From NCBI RefSeq assembly GCF_017875765.1, contig NZ_JAGGNA010000001.1, positions 2,383,001 through 2,447,000 on the forward strand: 64,000 nt of DNA. The letters are read 5' to 3'. The position numbers were made by a program, and so were the translations under genes. Positions 1 to 7,779 of this stretch are shown one piece after another. The stretch is from Flavobacterium sp. CG_23.5. GTDB taxonomy: Bacteria > Bacteroidota > Bacteroidia > Flavobacteriales > Flavobacteriaceae. Position 1 is the stretch's first letter, and every line of letters starts with the position of its first letter. Under the pieces are notes generated by a model. That model was not told the DNA's origin, searched no databases, and saw nothing but the letters and a program-made list of their open reading frames with translations.

Positions 1-132
1 TCCATTATTATTGTGTTGCATGAAGGAACAAAAGTCTTTTTACAGGAAAAAGCAGATAATTGGAAAAAAGTGCAGTTAACGGATGGTACTGAAGGTTGGA
101 TTGAAAGCAATACCATTAAGGAAGTGAAGTAG
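1..132 (+). CDS. C-terminal fragment of an SH3-domain protein, BatE-like
   Basis: An open frame enters from the left edge and ends at a TAG at 130-132, giving the last 43 residues of a protein. The fragment has the look of a bacterial SH3 domain, with an LHEGTKVF strand, a W-K-K-V-Q-L strand and a closing G-W-I-E turn. In Flavobacterium, SH3 tails of this kind end the TPR protein BatE of the Bat aerotolerance operon. That identification is an inference, because the TPR part and the neighbouring bat genes lie outside the window. Any other exported SH3 protein would fit equally well. Confidence 0.5.
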   Translation, partial: SIIIVLHEGTKVFLQEKADNWKKVQLTDGTEGWIESNTIKEVK

Positions 133-340
133 TATTAGGGTTTTTTCCCAAATCTTCTAGAACAGTTTCAGTTTTTCTGGATTGCAAATTTAAGTTCTTG
201 TACTTTTTTCGACGGTGAGACTTTATAAATATTTCTAAAATGAATTATTTTTTGGATTCCTTTTTGTAAATTTGGATATACAGAATAACAAAAAAATTGT
301 CAGCTTTTTTAGGAAAGAACAATATTAAATTGGAATAAAG

Positions 341-574
341 ATGGTAACACCAACCTTAGAATTGTTGACTAAAAAATTAAAAGATGCACCTCAAAGCATC
401 TTAGAAAGAGTCATGGGATATGTCGATGCGCTGATTGATATAGAAAATAAAGAATCATATACTATATCTAAAACACAACAAAAAATTCTTGACAGTCAAT
501 TAAACTCAGACAAAAGCCTTTATAATGATGCAGATAAATTATTTTCTGATTTAAAAAGCAAGTATGAGTTATAA
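341..574 (+). CDS. Small antitoxin-like protein upstream of a broken ParE/RelE-type toxin
   Basis: This 77-residue, mostly helical, charged protein has no strong signature. Its size and position suggest the antitoxin of a type II toxin-antitoxin pair: its stop codon overlaps by 11 bases the ATG of a RelE/ParE-like frame in the usual antitoxin-then-toxin order. A helical N-terminal half followed by a charged tail that could wrap a toxin is common in such antitoxins. It is intact although its partner carries a premature stop. The assignment rests mainly on gene order. Confidence 0.55.
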   Translation: MVTPTLELLTKKLKDAPQSILERVMGYVDALIDIENKESYTISKTQQKILDSQLNSDKSLYNDADKLFSDLKSKYEL

Positions 575-869
575 GATTATTGTTTCGCCAATAGCCTAAA
601 AAAACATAGAAGATGCAGTTGAATTTTACATCTATAAAGCCAGTAAAAAAGTAGCTCTTGATTTTTTGAAAGATTATAGAAAAACATACCAAGCATTAAA
701 AATTAATCCGTTGCATCAATTTCATGATGTTAATTACCGATTCCTACCTTTTAGTAAATTTCCTTATGTGGCTTTTTTCATTGTAGATGAATTATCGAAA
801 ACTGTTTTTTTGAATGCTATATTTCACACTTCTCAAGAACCTGATAGTTGGAAAAAAGAAAATAAATAG
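564..869 (+). pseudogene. RelE/ParE-family toxin interrupted by an in-frame TAA
   Basis: The frame starts with ATG at 564, inside the end of the antitoxin-like gene, and reads MSYKIIVSPIA before a TAA at 597-599. It then continues open in the same frame to a TAG at 867-869. The reading beyond the stop (K-N-I-E-D-A-V-E-F-Y, then a central Y-R-F-L-P-F-S-K-F-P-Y and a V-F-L-N-A-I-F-H-T-S strand) has the layout of a RelE/ParE toxin of about 100 residues. One C-to-T change (CAA to TAA) explains the break. A sequencing error is possible. Restart at the ATG at 666 would give only a 67-residue C-terminal piece. Confidence 0.8.
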
Positions 870-969
870 TTATTTTTTATTTGATTAAAAAAGATTGTTG
901 ATTTGCATTTAATAATTAGACAACTTTCAGTCTTTATTGAAAGTTTTAAGCCCAAGCATTTTTATTAGG

Positions 970-1476
970 CTAACCTTTCTTCTTCAAGTCATCATACCAT
1001 TTTTCTAGTGAAGGAAAAATATAGCCAGCTGTTTTTTGAATTGGATTGTAAAATAAGGAACGATCCAAAGCTTCTTTCTTGGCCAAATAGTTATGGAAGT
1101 TTATTTTTTCGAAAATAGTAAAAACAACGCTAACTATCAACACGGTTTTCAGTACTCGAAACACACCACCACCCAATTTGTTTAACCACCCCAGAAAAGC
1201 TAAATTGTTGACTTGAGTAAGGACTTTTGCCAATATTGAAATTCCAATCACAACGGCAATAAATGTAAAGACAAAGGCAGCAACCTGAATAGTATGCGGA
1301 TTCCAGTGCACAAACCCTTCAAGTATATTTTTCATAAATGAAGAAAATTTTACTGCAAAATAAATTCCAATCAGTAATGAAAGCAGTGAAGCCAATTCGA
1401 TAAAAAGACCGTTTCTAATTCCTTTAAACAAAGCCAAAGCGAATAAAGCCCCCAAAATAATATCTATGAATTCCAT
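970..1476 (-). CDS. CvpA family inner-membrane protein
   Basis: The 168-residue product starts at M-E-F-I-D-I-I and shows the CvpA layout: an N-terminal hydrophobic helix, a G-I-R-N-G-L-F loop, two or three further membrane segments and a long segment V-F-R-V-L-K-T-V-L-I-V near residue 105, followed by a polar tail. CvpA proteins are inner-membrane proteins first linked to colicin V production and often involved in envelope homeostasis; their exact activity is unsettled. A longer reading from 1530 adds 18 aromatic residues with no family support, so the start at 1476 was preferred. It stands alone, divergent from the gene at 1665. Confidence 0.85.
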   Translation of the reverse strand: MEFIDIILGALFALALFKGIRNGLFIELASLLSLLIGIYFAVKFSSFMKNILEGFVHWNPHTIQVAAFVFTFIAVVIGISILAKVLTQVNNLAFLGWLNKLGGGVFRVLKTVLIVSVVFTIFEKINFHNYLAKKEALDRSLFYNPIQKTAGYIFPSLEKWYDDLKKKG

Positions 1477-1549
1477 GGTGATGTAGTAAAATAAATAAAA
1501 GTACAAATATAAAAGAATTGTGATTATCAATTGCCAATTTTCAAGTTCT

Positions 1550-1557
1550 TATCTTTG
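1550..1557 (+). promoter_or_regulatory. Candidate -7 element TATCTTTG
   Basis: TATCTTTG matches the Bacteroidetes -7 consensus TAnnTTTG and lies about 107 bases before the ATG at 1665. A TTG at 1531-1533 gives a spacer of 16, one base short of the usual range, so the -33 part is weak. Confidence 0.35.
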
Positions 1558-1664
1558 CCAAAATAATTTTAGAATTCAGATTGCAGAGTTGTGATTTAAA
1601 AACATCCTAATTGCGACTTCAGCTCAAAATCTAAAATCTAAAATCTAAAATCCTAAATTAAAAA

Positions 1665-2021
1665 ATGTCAAGAGACACACAACTTAAAGAACGCTGGGAA
1701 CAGCTTGTAACGATACTTTCCGATCAATTTTCACAAGGAGAAGATTTAGATTTAGACTCCATTATTTACTTAATCGGGGTGCAGGAACTAGGGAAAGTGC
1801 ACAATGAATACAAAAAAGACGAGAAACTAAACCTCATGCACATCGCAATTTGTCGATTATTAGAGCCCTACGGTTTCTATGAATTCGAATTTTTTGATGA
1901 GGACGGTTGGCCACACTACAAGGTCAAAGAGGAGTTGCCACCACTAAAAGCGGGGGAACAATCGGTTTTAATGAAGGAAGCCATTGTTAATTATTTCCTC
2001 GAAAGAGAACTTATAGAATAG
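1665..2021 (+). CDS. Conserved hypothetical protein, acidic, 118 residues
   Basis: A soluble, acidic, probably helical protein with no membrane segment or signal peptide. It contains an L-I-G-V-Q-E-L-G segment near residue 35, an aromatic stretch P-Y-G-F-Y-E-F-E-F-F and a W-P-H-Y motif. I recognise the type as one conserved in flavobacteria without an assigned role. It lies alone between divergent cvpA and pheS, and an inverted repeat begins six bases past its stop. No function is proposed. Confidence 0.8.
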   Translation: MSRDTQLKERWEQLVTILSDQFSQGEDLDLDSIIYLIGVQELGKVHNEYKKDEKLNLMHIAICRLLEPYGFYEFEFFDEDGWPHYKVKEELPPLKAGEQSVLMKEAIVNYFLERELIE

Positions 2022-2026
2022 TTTTT

Positions 2027-2078
2027 AGTCGCAGTCACAGTTTTCAGTCACAATGTTCTGAAAACTGCGACTGCGACT
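2027..2078. repeat. Inverted repeat of the GTCGCAGT/TCAGT type
   Basis: Arms at 2027-2047 and 2058-2078 are complementary at 20 of 21 positions around a 10-base loop. The arm is built from repeated CAGT units and begins just after the stop at 2021. It may fold as a 3' hairpin, but no T-tract follows. The same CAGT-rich vocabulary recurs at 10915 and 16271. Confidence 0.75.
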
Positions 2079-2132
2079 GTTTACTTTCAACTAAAAATTA
2101 ACTAGATTTGCACTCTCAATTATTGGATGAAA

Positions 2133-3152
2133 ATGATAGACAAGATAAAAGAATATATCGGCGAAGCACAAGCTTTTACAACACAAAATACTGCAGAATT
2201 AGAAACATTCCGAATCAAATTCTTAGGAAGCAAAGGACTTTTAAAAGAACTTTTTGCCGAATTTAAGAATGTTCCTAATGACCAGAAAAAAGAATTTGGA
2301 CAGGTAATTAACTTGCTAAAAACATCTGCCGAAGAAAAAGTAAAAACCATCCAGGAATCTTTAGAAAGTAAAGAAGAAAGTAAAGGGTTTTATGGCGATT
2401 TAACGCGTTCTTCTGAGCCGATAACCATTGGTTCCCGTCACCCCATTTCATTGGTAAAAAACCAAATCATAGATATCTTTTCAAACATTGGTTTTAACGT
2501 TTCTGAAGGTCCGGAAATTGAAGACGATTGGCATAATTTCACCGCATTAAACTTACCGGAATACCATCCGGCGCGTGACATGCAGGACACGTTTTTCATA
2601 CAAACAAATCCCGATATTTTGTTGCGCACGCACACTTCATCCGTACAAGTACGTTACATGGAGAACAACAAACCGCCTATTCGAACGATTTCTCCGGGAA
2701 GAGTTTTCCGTAATGAAGCCGTATCGTCCCGTTCGCACTGTATTTTTCATCAAGTGGAAGGATTATACATCGATAAAGACGTTTCTTTTGCTGATTTGAA
2801 ACAAACGCTTTTGTATTTCACCAAAGAGATGTTCGGAAAATCAAAAATCCGTTTACGCCCATCTTACTTTCCATTTACGGAACCAAGCGCTGAGGTTGAT
2901 ATTTATTGGGGACTAAAAACCGAAACCGATTACAGAATCACCAAAGGAACCGGTTGGTTAGAAATCATGGGTTGTGGAATGGTCGATCCAAATGTTTTGA
3001 AAAACTGTGGCATCAATCCTGATGAATACAATGGTTTTGCATTCGGAATGGGAATCGAAAGAATCGCAATGTTGCTATATCAAATCGGCGATATCCGTAT
3101 GTTCTACGAAAATGACGTTCGTTTCCTTGAGCAATTCAAATCAAGTATATAA
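2133..3152 (+). CDS. pheS: Phenylalanine--tRNA ligase alpha subunit
   Basis: The catalytic subunit of the heterotetrameric PheRS, which charges tRNA-Phe in the cytoplasm. The 339-residue product has the N-terminal coiled coil (residues 1-85, with G-S-K-G-L-L-K) and a class II synthetase core. Motif 2 is visible as P-G-R-V-F-R-N-E followed by H-x-x-F-H-Q-V-E-G, and the C-terminal motif 3 as G-F-A-F-G-M-G-I-E-R. Length is normal. An ATG at 2127 is in frame, but 2133 gives the usual MIDKIKEYI start. A candidate -7 element TAGATTTG lies at 2103. pheT is not adjacent, as is common in Bacteroidetes. Confidence 0.97.
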   Translation: MIDKIKEYIGEAQAFTTQNTAELETFRIKFLGSKGLLKELFAEFKNVPNDQKKEFGQVINLLKTSAEEKVKTIQESLESKEESKGFYGDLTRSSEPITIGSRHPISLVKNQIIDIFSNIGFNVSEGPEIEDDWHNFTALNLPEYHPARDMQDTFFIQTNPDILLRTHTSSVQVRYMENNKPPIRTISPGRVFRNEAVSSRSHCIFHQVEGLYIDKDVSFADLKQTLLYFTKEMFGKSKIRLRPSYFPFTEPSAEVDIYWGLKTETDYRITKGTGWLEIMGCGMVDPNVLKNCGINPDEYNGFAFGMGIERIAMLLYQIGDIRMFYENDVRFLEQFKSSI

Positions 3153-3173
3153 GAGTTATAAATTATATTTTTA

Positions 3174-3253
3174 GGAGCTATTTCCAGCTATCCGTTGCAA
3201 TCTTTTTTGAGGCAAAAAGCCTCGAAAAAGGATTTTCACTGCTATCTGGGCTA
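3174..3253 (+). repeat. Structured intergenic element, copy 1 of 3
   Basis: It starts 21 bases after the pheS stop. The left flank GGAGCTATTTCC.GCTATCC is followed by a stem (TTTTTTGAGGC against GCCTCGAAAAA) and a right flank AAGGATTTTCACT.CTATCtGGGCTA. Copies with the same flanks but different stems occur at 12770 and 27759 in the same orientation relative to the preceding gene. Confidence 0.75.
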
Positions 3254-3341
3254 TGCATTTAGGTTGACAAGAAATTTAAGTTTTTAATACTAAATATTAA
3301 TAAAAAATGAATGAAGAGATTGCTTCATTCTTGGCAATAAC

Positions 3342-3749
3342 ATGAAAAAAGACATCGTCATCCCCGAAGTGGAAAACGTTTTCCTAGCTGCAGTTCAAGA
3401 ATGGAGCGACGATTTCATGGAAAAAGTCTGGTACGCCTATTTGATAAATGACAGTGATTTTCTGATTGAAAGTGTTATGGTGGTTTCCAAAGCTTTTGGA
3501 ACTATTGACGGCGAAATGAAAAAAACATCGCTTTTACGTCATGCTTTTGTAGAGGTTCCGCCGGTTTCTGTGATGAAGATCGAAATGATTGAAAAAAGTG
3601 TTTTGGCACTCAACAATGAATTCATGTTGACTTTTTTCATTGGAGACAAATTATACGATAAAAAATATATTTTCAAAGCGCATTCCATCAACGAGGACTT
3701 CGTTGAAGAAGTACCTATTTTATTTGTTGACGGCGTTATTATGAGGTAA
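3342..3749 (+). CDS. Conserved hypothetical protein, 135 residues
   Basis: A soluble 135-residue protein that appears to be mainly beta, with alternating strands such as V-W-Y-A-Y-L-I-N and F-M-L-T-F-F-I-G-D-K-L-Y-D-K-K-Y. It has no catalytic signature that I recognise and no signal peptide. It follows pheS in the same direction after a 189-base gap that holds the structured element, so it probably has its own promoter. Its stop directly abuts the decayed gene on the opposite strand. Function unknown. Confidence 0.75.
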   Translation: MKKDIVIPEVENVFLAAVQEWSDDFMEKVWYAYLINDSDFLIESVMVVSKAFGTIDGEMKKTSLLRHAFVEVPPVSVMKIEMIEKSVLALNNEFMLTFFIGDKLYDKKYIFKAHSINEDFVEEVPILFVDGVIMR

Positions 3750-3750
3750 A

Positions 3751-3953
3751 TTAGTGATTGTTGGGTCTTTTATTTTTGGCTTTCCAATTAAAATAACCCA
3801 TAATAAATATACTAACGGCACGAATAAAAAAACCCGATTTTGATACCTGTTTTAAAAAGAGATTTCTTTTATTTCAAATAGAATCGTAAAAACGGTTGTA
3901 AAAATCCCCCAGCCACAAGCTGTTAAAATCTGATATTTCCATCTTTTGGTTAT
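3751..3953 (-). pseudogene. Decayed third copy of the MSERWKYQI small membrane protein
   Basis: Read on the minus strand, the segment gives R-W-K-Y-Q-I, then G-W-G-I-F-T-T-V-F and L-F-E-I-K-E-I, closely matching the two intact genes next to it. The start position carries ATA (3953-3951) where the paralogs have ATG. A T-tract one base too short shifts the frame after F-E-I-K-E-I-S-F, giving an immediate TAA. Adding one T restores the paralogous reading L-K-Q-V-S-K-S-G-F-F-I-R-A to a stop at 3753-3751. It is a pseudogene by both criteria. Confidence 0.8.
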
Positions 3954-3963
3954 AGTGGTTGAC

Positions 3964-4179
3964 TTATTGATTTTGTTGTTTTAGTTTGGCTTTCCAAGTA
4001 AAATATCCTAAAACAAATATCCCTACAACTATATAGGCCGCGGCACGAATATAAAAACCAGGCTTAGATACTTGTTCTAAAAAAGGGATTTCTTTAATTT
4101 CGAATAAGACATTGAAAACCGTCATAAATACACCCCAAATCCCACCCATTTTAATCTGATATTTCCATCTTTCGCTCAT
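3964..4179 (-). CDS. Small two-helix membrane protein, MSERWKYQI family, paralog A
   Basis: A 71-residue protein with a conserved N-terminus MSERWKYQIKMGG, a first hydrophobic stretch around residues 12-28 and a second around 45-62 (I-V-V-G-I-F-V-L-G-Y), then a short lysine-rich tail. It is clearly homologous to the gene at 4176-4397 and to the pseudogene at 3751-3953. Its ATG lies within the end of the upstream paralog (ATGA overlap at 4176-4179), so the two are translated from one transcript. Function unknown. It may be a membrane-anchored accessory peptide. Confidence 0.75.
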   Translation of the reverse strand: MSERWKYQIKMGGIWGVFMTVFNVLFEIKEIPFLEQVSKPGFYIRAAAYIVVGIFVLGYFTWKAKLKQQNQ

Positions 4180-4397
4180 ACTGCTATTTTTTCACTTGTT
4201 GCTTTTTTCTTCCATTTAATGTAACCTATTATGAAAATACCAGCCAAGAGAAAATACGTGAATCTAACGATGCTTACTTTAGAAAAAAAAACATCTTGAA
4301 AAGGCATTCCGGTTAAGTCAACCAAATCCATTGCAAGCGCCATAAAAACTCCCCAACCACCTCCAGTTTTAATCTGATATTTCCATCTTTCGCTCAT
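4176..4397 (-). CDS. Small two-helix membrane protein, MSERWKYQI family, paralog B
   Basis: A 73-residue paralog of the neighbouring gene, sharing MSERWKYQIKTGGGWGVFM at the N-terminus, a P-F-Q/P-F-L loop and a second hydrophobic helix L-L-A-G-I-F-I-I-G-Y-I-K-W-K. It is first of the tandem set in transcription order and lies 38 bases downstream of the gpsA stop, so it may share the gpsA transcript. The conserved W-K-Y-Q and G-W-G-V-F motifs hold even where the rest has diverged. Function unknown. Confidence 0.75.
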   Translation of the reverse strand: MSERWKYQIKTGGGWGVFMALAMDLVDLTGMPFQDVFFSKVSIVRFTYFLLAGIFIIGYIKWKKKATSEKIAV

Positions 4398-4435
4398 GAA
4401 CTGCTTGTTGTTTACTTATTAAATTGGTAGCTAAG

Positions 4436-5431
4436 TTAATCCAGTTTGTCAGTCAGTTTTTTAAACACAGATTTCGCATCCTGACCCTCATATAAAATAG
4501 CGTAAACGGCATCTATAATTGGAGTTTTGGCGCCATAACCCTGATTGAGTTTATAAGCGCTTTTTACGGCATAATATCCTTCGGCAACCATGCTCATTTC
4601 CATCATCGCCGCTTTCACGGTATACCCTTTACCAATCATATTCCCAAACATTCTATTTCTGGAGAAAATGGAATAACCCGTTACCAATAAATCGCCTAAA
4701 TAAGCCGAATCATTAATGTTACGTTTCATTTTATGGACTTTCTTAATGAATTTTTTCATCTCGCGAATTCCATTACTCATCAATACCGATTGGAAATTGT
4801 CGCCATAACCCAGACCATGTGCCATTCCTGCTGCAATAGCATAAATGTTTTTTAACATGGCTGCGTATTCCGTTCCTATAATATCGTCAGTGATCTTGGT
4901 TTTTATGTAATTTCCTGATAGATTTTTAGCCACAACTTTTGCTTTTTCTTCATCACCGCAAGCTATGGTAAGATAAGATAATCGCTCCATAGCCACTTCT
5001 TCTGCGTGACAAGGTCCAGTAATAACGCCAATGTTATAATAAGGAATGTCATATTGTACATGAAAATGCTCGCCCACGATCAAACTTGTTTCAGGAACAA
5101 TTCCTTTAATCGCTGAAAAAATAATCTTATCCTTCAAAGAAACGGTTAGTTTTTCCAATTCTGCATTTAAAAATGCCGACGGAATAGCAAAAATGATATA
5201 ATCAGCGTAAGCTACAGCCTCATTTATATCATTAGTAAGTTTAAGTTTTTTGGTGTCAAATTCAACTGAACTTAAGTAATTTGGATTGTGTTTGTAGGTT
5301 TTAATGTGTTCAATAGCAGCATCATTGCGCATGTACCACGAAATTTCTGAAAGATTTACACACAACATTTTTGCAATCGCTGTTGCCCAACTTCCACCAC
5401 CAATCACTGCGAATTTTATACTTTCGGCCAT
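4436..5431 (-). CDS. gpsA: NAD(P)H-dependent glycerol-3-phosphate dehydrogenase
   Basis: Reduces dihydroxyacetone phosphate to sn-glycerol 3-phosphate for phospholipid synthesis in the cytosol. The 331-residue product has the N-terminal Rossmann motif V-I-G-G-G-S-W-A-T-A-I-A (family usual: G-A-G-S-W-G-T-A-L), the G-P-C-H-A-E-E signature near residue 140, and the helical domain with L-K-N-I-Y-A-I-A-A-G that carries the catalytic lysine. L-L-V-T-G and S-R-N-R follow. Length is normal. It has its own upstream region of about 240 bases before the terminator at 5674. Confidence 0.95.
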   Translation of the reverse strand: MAESIKFAVIGGGSWATAIAKMLCVNLSEISWYMRNDAAIEHIKTYKHNPNYLSSVEFDTKKLKLTNDINEAVAYADYIIFAIPSAFLNAELEKLTVSLKDKIIFSAIKGIVPETSLIVGEHFHVQYDIPYYNIGVITGPCHAEEVAMERLSYLTIACGDEEKAKVVAKNLSGNYIKTKITDDIIGTEYAAMLKNIYAIAAGMAHGLGYGDNFQSVLMSNGIREMKKFIKKVHKMKRNINDSAYLGDLLVTGYSIFSRNRMFGNMIGKGYTVKAAMMEMSMVAEGYYAVKSAYKLNQGYGAKTPIIDAVYAILYEGQDAKSVFKKLTDKLD

Positions 5432-5673
5432 CTTTTTTATTAAATTTAATCAAAAGTACTTAAAAAACCATTGATTAAGCAAATAAAATTTAAACAGAAA
5501 CCTTAGAGTTTTAGCGGTTTCAGGATGTAGCAATCACAACAACTTAGAATTATTCAAAACATTTATATTTTTTAACGCAATATGCGCAACAAATTTTCGT
5601 TATAAGTAATTATAAATTAGTTATTTAACGAATATAATGAAAATTGAGTTAGTTAGTTTTGTTTTATTATTTT

Positions 5674-5710
5674 AAAAGGCGTTCCCCATTATATAGGAGA
5701 ACGCCTTTTT
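5674..5710 (-). terminator. Intrinsic terminator after the alcohol dehydrogenase
   Basis: The stem AAAAGGCGTTC (5674-5684) pairs with GAACGCCTTTT (5699-5709) around a 14-base loop. It lies 45 bases past the minus-strand stop at 5755 and ends in a T-run on that strand. No gene on the plus strand reads into it. The rest of 5432-5754 shows no gene. Confidence 0.8.
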
Positions 5711-5754
5711 AATTTGATTCTGATTAAAGTTAAATCAGTCTCTATGCAATAGAA

Positions 5755-6918
5755 TTAATAACTCATTTCCACAATTTCTTTTACTTTTTCTAAAGTGACA
5801 TTCTGTTTTTCACCTAAAGCTTTCCATTCTCTTTGTTCAAAACGATTTACAATAAAATCAGCTGTTTTTTCAAAGTCTTTTGTGTAGTCTGATAATTTAG
5901 TATCCATTCCCATGGTATGGAAAAATTCAACTGTTTTATTGATTGCCTCTTTAGCGATTTCATCGTCAGTTCCAGTTAAATTAAAAATACGTTTTCCGTA
6001 TTGTGCTAATTTTCCTTTTTTGGTTTCAAACATTACTCGGTATAAGTTCGGTCCAACTACTGCTAAAGTTCTGGCGTGGTCGATTCCGTATAAAGCCGTT
6101 AGTTCATGACCAATCATATGTGTTGCCCAATCTTGAGGAACTCCTTTTTGGATTAATCCATTTAAAGCCATGGTACAACTCCACATAAAATTAGAAGCTA
6201 AAGCATAATCTGTTGGGTTTCTCACCACTTCTGGACCTACTTGGATCAAAGTTTGTAGAATTCCTTCAGCAAATCGATCCTGAAGATAACCTTCATGCGG
6301 ATAAGTCAAGTACTGTTCTAAAACATGTGTGTAAGCATCAACAACACCATTTTGCAATTGTCTTTTTGGTAACGAAGCAATAACTGTTGGATCACAAATC
6401 GAGAATTTCGGAAACAAAGCACTTCCGCCAAACGCTAATTTTTCTTGTGTCGCTTCAATAGTTACAACCGCTCCAGAGTTCATTTCGCTCCCCGTTGCCG
6501 GTAAAGTTAGAATTGTTCCAAACGGAATCACTTTAGATAGGTCTTTAATCAACAATCTTTTTTGAAGAATATCCATTGGATTACCCTCAAAATGAGCAGC
6601 TGCCGAAATGAATTTCGTACCGTCAATTACAGAACCACCACCAACAGCAAGGATAAAATCAATTTTTTGTTCCTTAACAATTGCTACCGCTTTCATTAAT
6701 GTTTCAAAATGAGGATTTGCTTCGATTCCGCTAAATTCCACGATTTCAAAACCTTTTAAATTATTAAGTACTTGTTCGTGGATTCCATTTTTAAAAATGC
6801 TTCCACCACCATACGCCAATAATATTTTTGCTCCTTTTGGAACTAAAGTCGATAATTTTTCAATCTGCCCTTTCCCAAAAACCAAGTTGGTAGGATTGTA
6901 TAATTCGAAATTTAACAT
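5755..6918 (-). CDS. Iron-type alcohol/aldehyde dehydrogenase, YqhD-like
   Basis: A 387-residue group III (iron-containing fold) dehydrogenase of the YqhD/BdhA type, which usually reduces short aldehydes with NADPH. Visible landmarks are F-G-K-G-Q-I near residue 15, the cofactor loop G-G-G-S-V-I-D near 95, L-P-A-T-G-S-E-M-N near 140, and metal ligands in D-A-Y-T-H-V-L-E and G-H-E-L-T-A-L-Y-G-I-D-H-A-R. It is the second gene of a pair: the upstream DJ-1-like gene ends only four bases before its start. Pairing with a DJ-1/Hsp31 relative and a divergent LysR gene points to carbonyl detoxification (inference). Confidence 0.9.
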   Translation of the reverse strand: MLNFELYNPTNLVFGKGQIEKLSTLVPKGAKILLAYGGGSIFKNGIHEQVLNNLKGFEIVEFSGIEANPHFETLMKAVAIVKEQKIDFILAVGGGSVIDGTKFISAAAHFEGNPMDILQKRLLIKDLSKVIPFGTILTLPATGSEMNSGAVVTIEATQEKLAFGGSALFPKFSICDPTVIASLPKRQLQNGVVDAYTHVLEQYLTYPHEGYLQDRFAEGILQTLIQVGPEVVRNPTDYALASNFMWSCTMALNGLIQKGVPQDWATHMIGHELTALYGIDHARTLAVVGPNLYRVMFETKKGKLAQYGKRIFNLTGTDDEIAKEAINKTVEFFHTMGMDTKLSDYTKDFEKTADFIVNRFEQREWKALGEKQNVTLEKVKEIVEMSY

Positions 6919-6922
6919 GGTA

Positions 6923-7693
6923 TTATTTTTTTGAATTTAATTGTAGTAATAATTTCTCAGCTACTAATTTAGAGGAAGCTGGATTTTGACCGGTGATCAA
7001 TAAACCATCTTCAACTGCATAAGGCTGCCAATCTCCTATTTTTGAATAAGTCGCCCCATTCGATTGTAATGCATCTTCTAATAAAAACGGAACAACTTTA
7101 GTTAATCCAACTGCTTCTTCTTCTGTATTAGAAAAACCAGTTACTTTTTTACCTTTTACTAAGAATTCGCCATTTACTTTTACATTTTTAAGCGCTCCTG
7201 GGGAATGACAAACAAAAGCCACTGGTTTTTTGTTAGTATAAAAAGATTCAATTAATGCGATTGAGTTTTTATCCTCGGCTAAATCCCAAAGTGGTCCATG
7301 ACCTCCAGGATAAAAAACAGCATCGTAATCAGCTTGATTGACATCAGCTAATTTTTTTGTGTCTTTCAGTTTAGCAAGAACTGCTGTGTCTTTATCCAAT
7401 CTTTTTGTGTCTTCTGTTGCTGCAGATGGATCTTCGCTTTTTGGATCGATTGGAGGTTGTCCTCCTAGTGGAGTTGCAATATCAATCAAAACTCCTTTAT
7501 CGGCTAGTTCGTAATATGGAGCTGCAAATTCTTCTGTCCAATATCCTGTTTTTTCCCCTGTGTTACCTAGTTTATCGTGACTGGTAAGAACAAATAATAC
7601 TTTTTTCATAACTTTTTTATTTTGTTTCTGTGCAGTTGCAGTGATACAACTTACGGTTAATGTTATAATGGTAAATAATGCAATTTTTTTCAT
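6923..7693 (-). CDS. DJ-1/PfpI (Hsp31-like) family protein with export signal
   Basis: A 256-residue protein of the DJ-1/PfpI class I amidotransferase fold. The Hsp31-like pattern is visible: G-Y-W-T-E-E-F-A-A-P near residue 60, Y-P-G-G-H-G near 128 and the nucleophile elbow A-F-V-C-H-S-P-G-A-L, whose Cys is the expected active residue. Relatives act as glyoxalase III or deglycase-like carbonyl-stress enzymes. The first 22 residues form a signal peptide ending T-A-T-A-Q, unusual for this normally cytosolic family; an internal Met29 (7609) would give a cytosolic form. It is cotranscribed with the YqhD-like gene. Confidence 0.85.
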   Translation of the reverse strand: MKKIALFTIITLTVSCITATAQKQNKKVMKKVLFVLTSHDKLGNTGEKTGYWTEEFAAPYYELADKGVLIDIATPLGGQPPIDPKSEDPSAATEDTKRLDKDTAVLAKLKDTKKLADVNQADYDAVFYPGGHGPLWDLAEDKNSIALIESFYTNKKPVAFVCHSPGALKNVKVNGEFLVKGKKVTGFSNTEEEAVGLTKVVPFLLEDALQSNGATYSKIGDWQPYAVEDGLLITGQNPASSKLVAEKLLLQLNSKK

Positions 7694-7710
7694 TTCTTAT
7701 TATGTTTATA

Positions 7711-7760
7711 CAAATTTACGGCGAATATGTTATTAGTAAAAATAATTTAAATTATGTTTG
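7711..7760. promoter_or_regulatory. Divergent promoter region between the DJ-1-like and LysR genes
   Basis: The 86-base gap holds one TAnnTTTG match on each strand: TAAATTTG on the minus strand (7718-7711), 18 bases before the DJ-1-like ATG, and TATGTTTG on the plus strand (7753-7760), 19 bases before the LysR ATG. No clear TTG -33 was seen. A LysR operator would be expected here by family precedent. Confidence 0.4.
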
Positions 7761-7779
7761 TGATAAATATATTTATATC

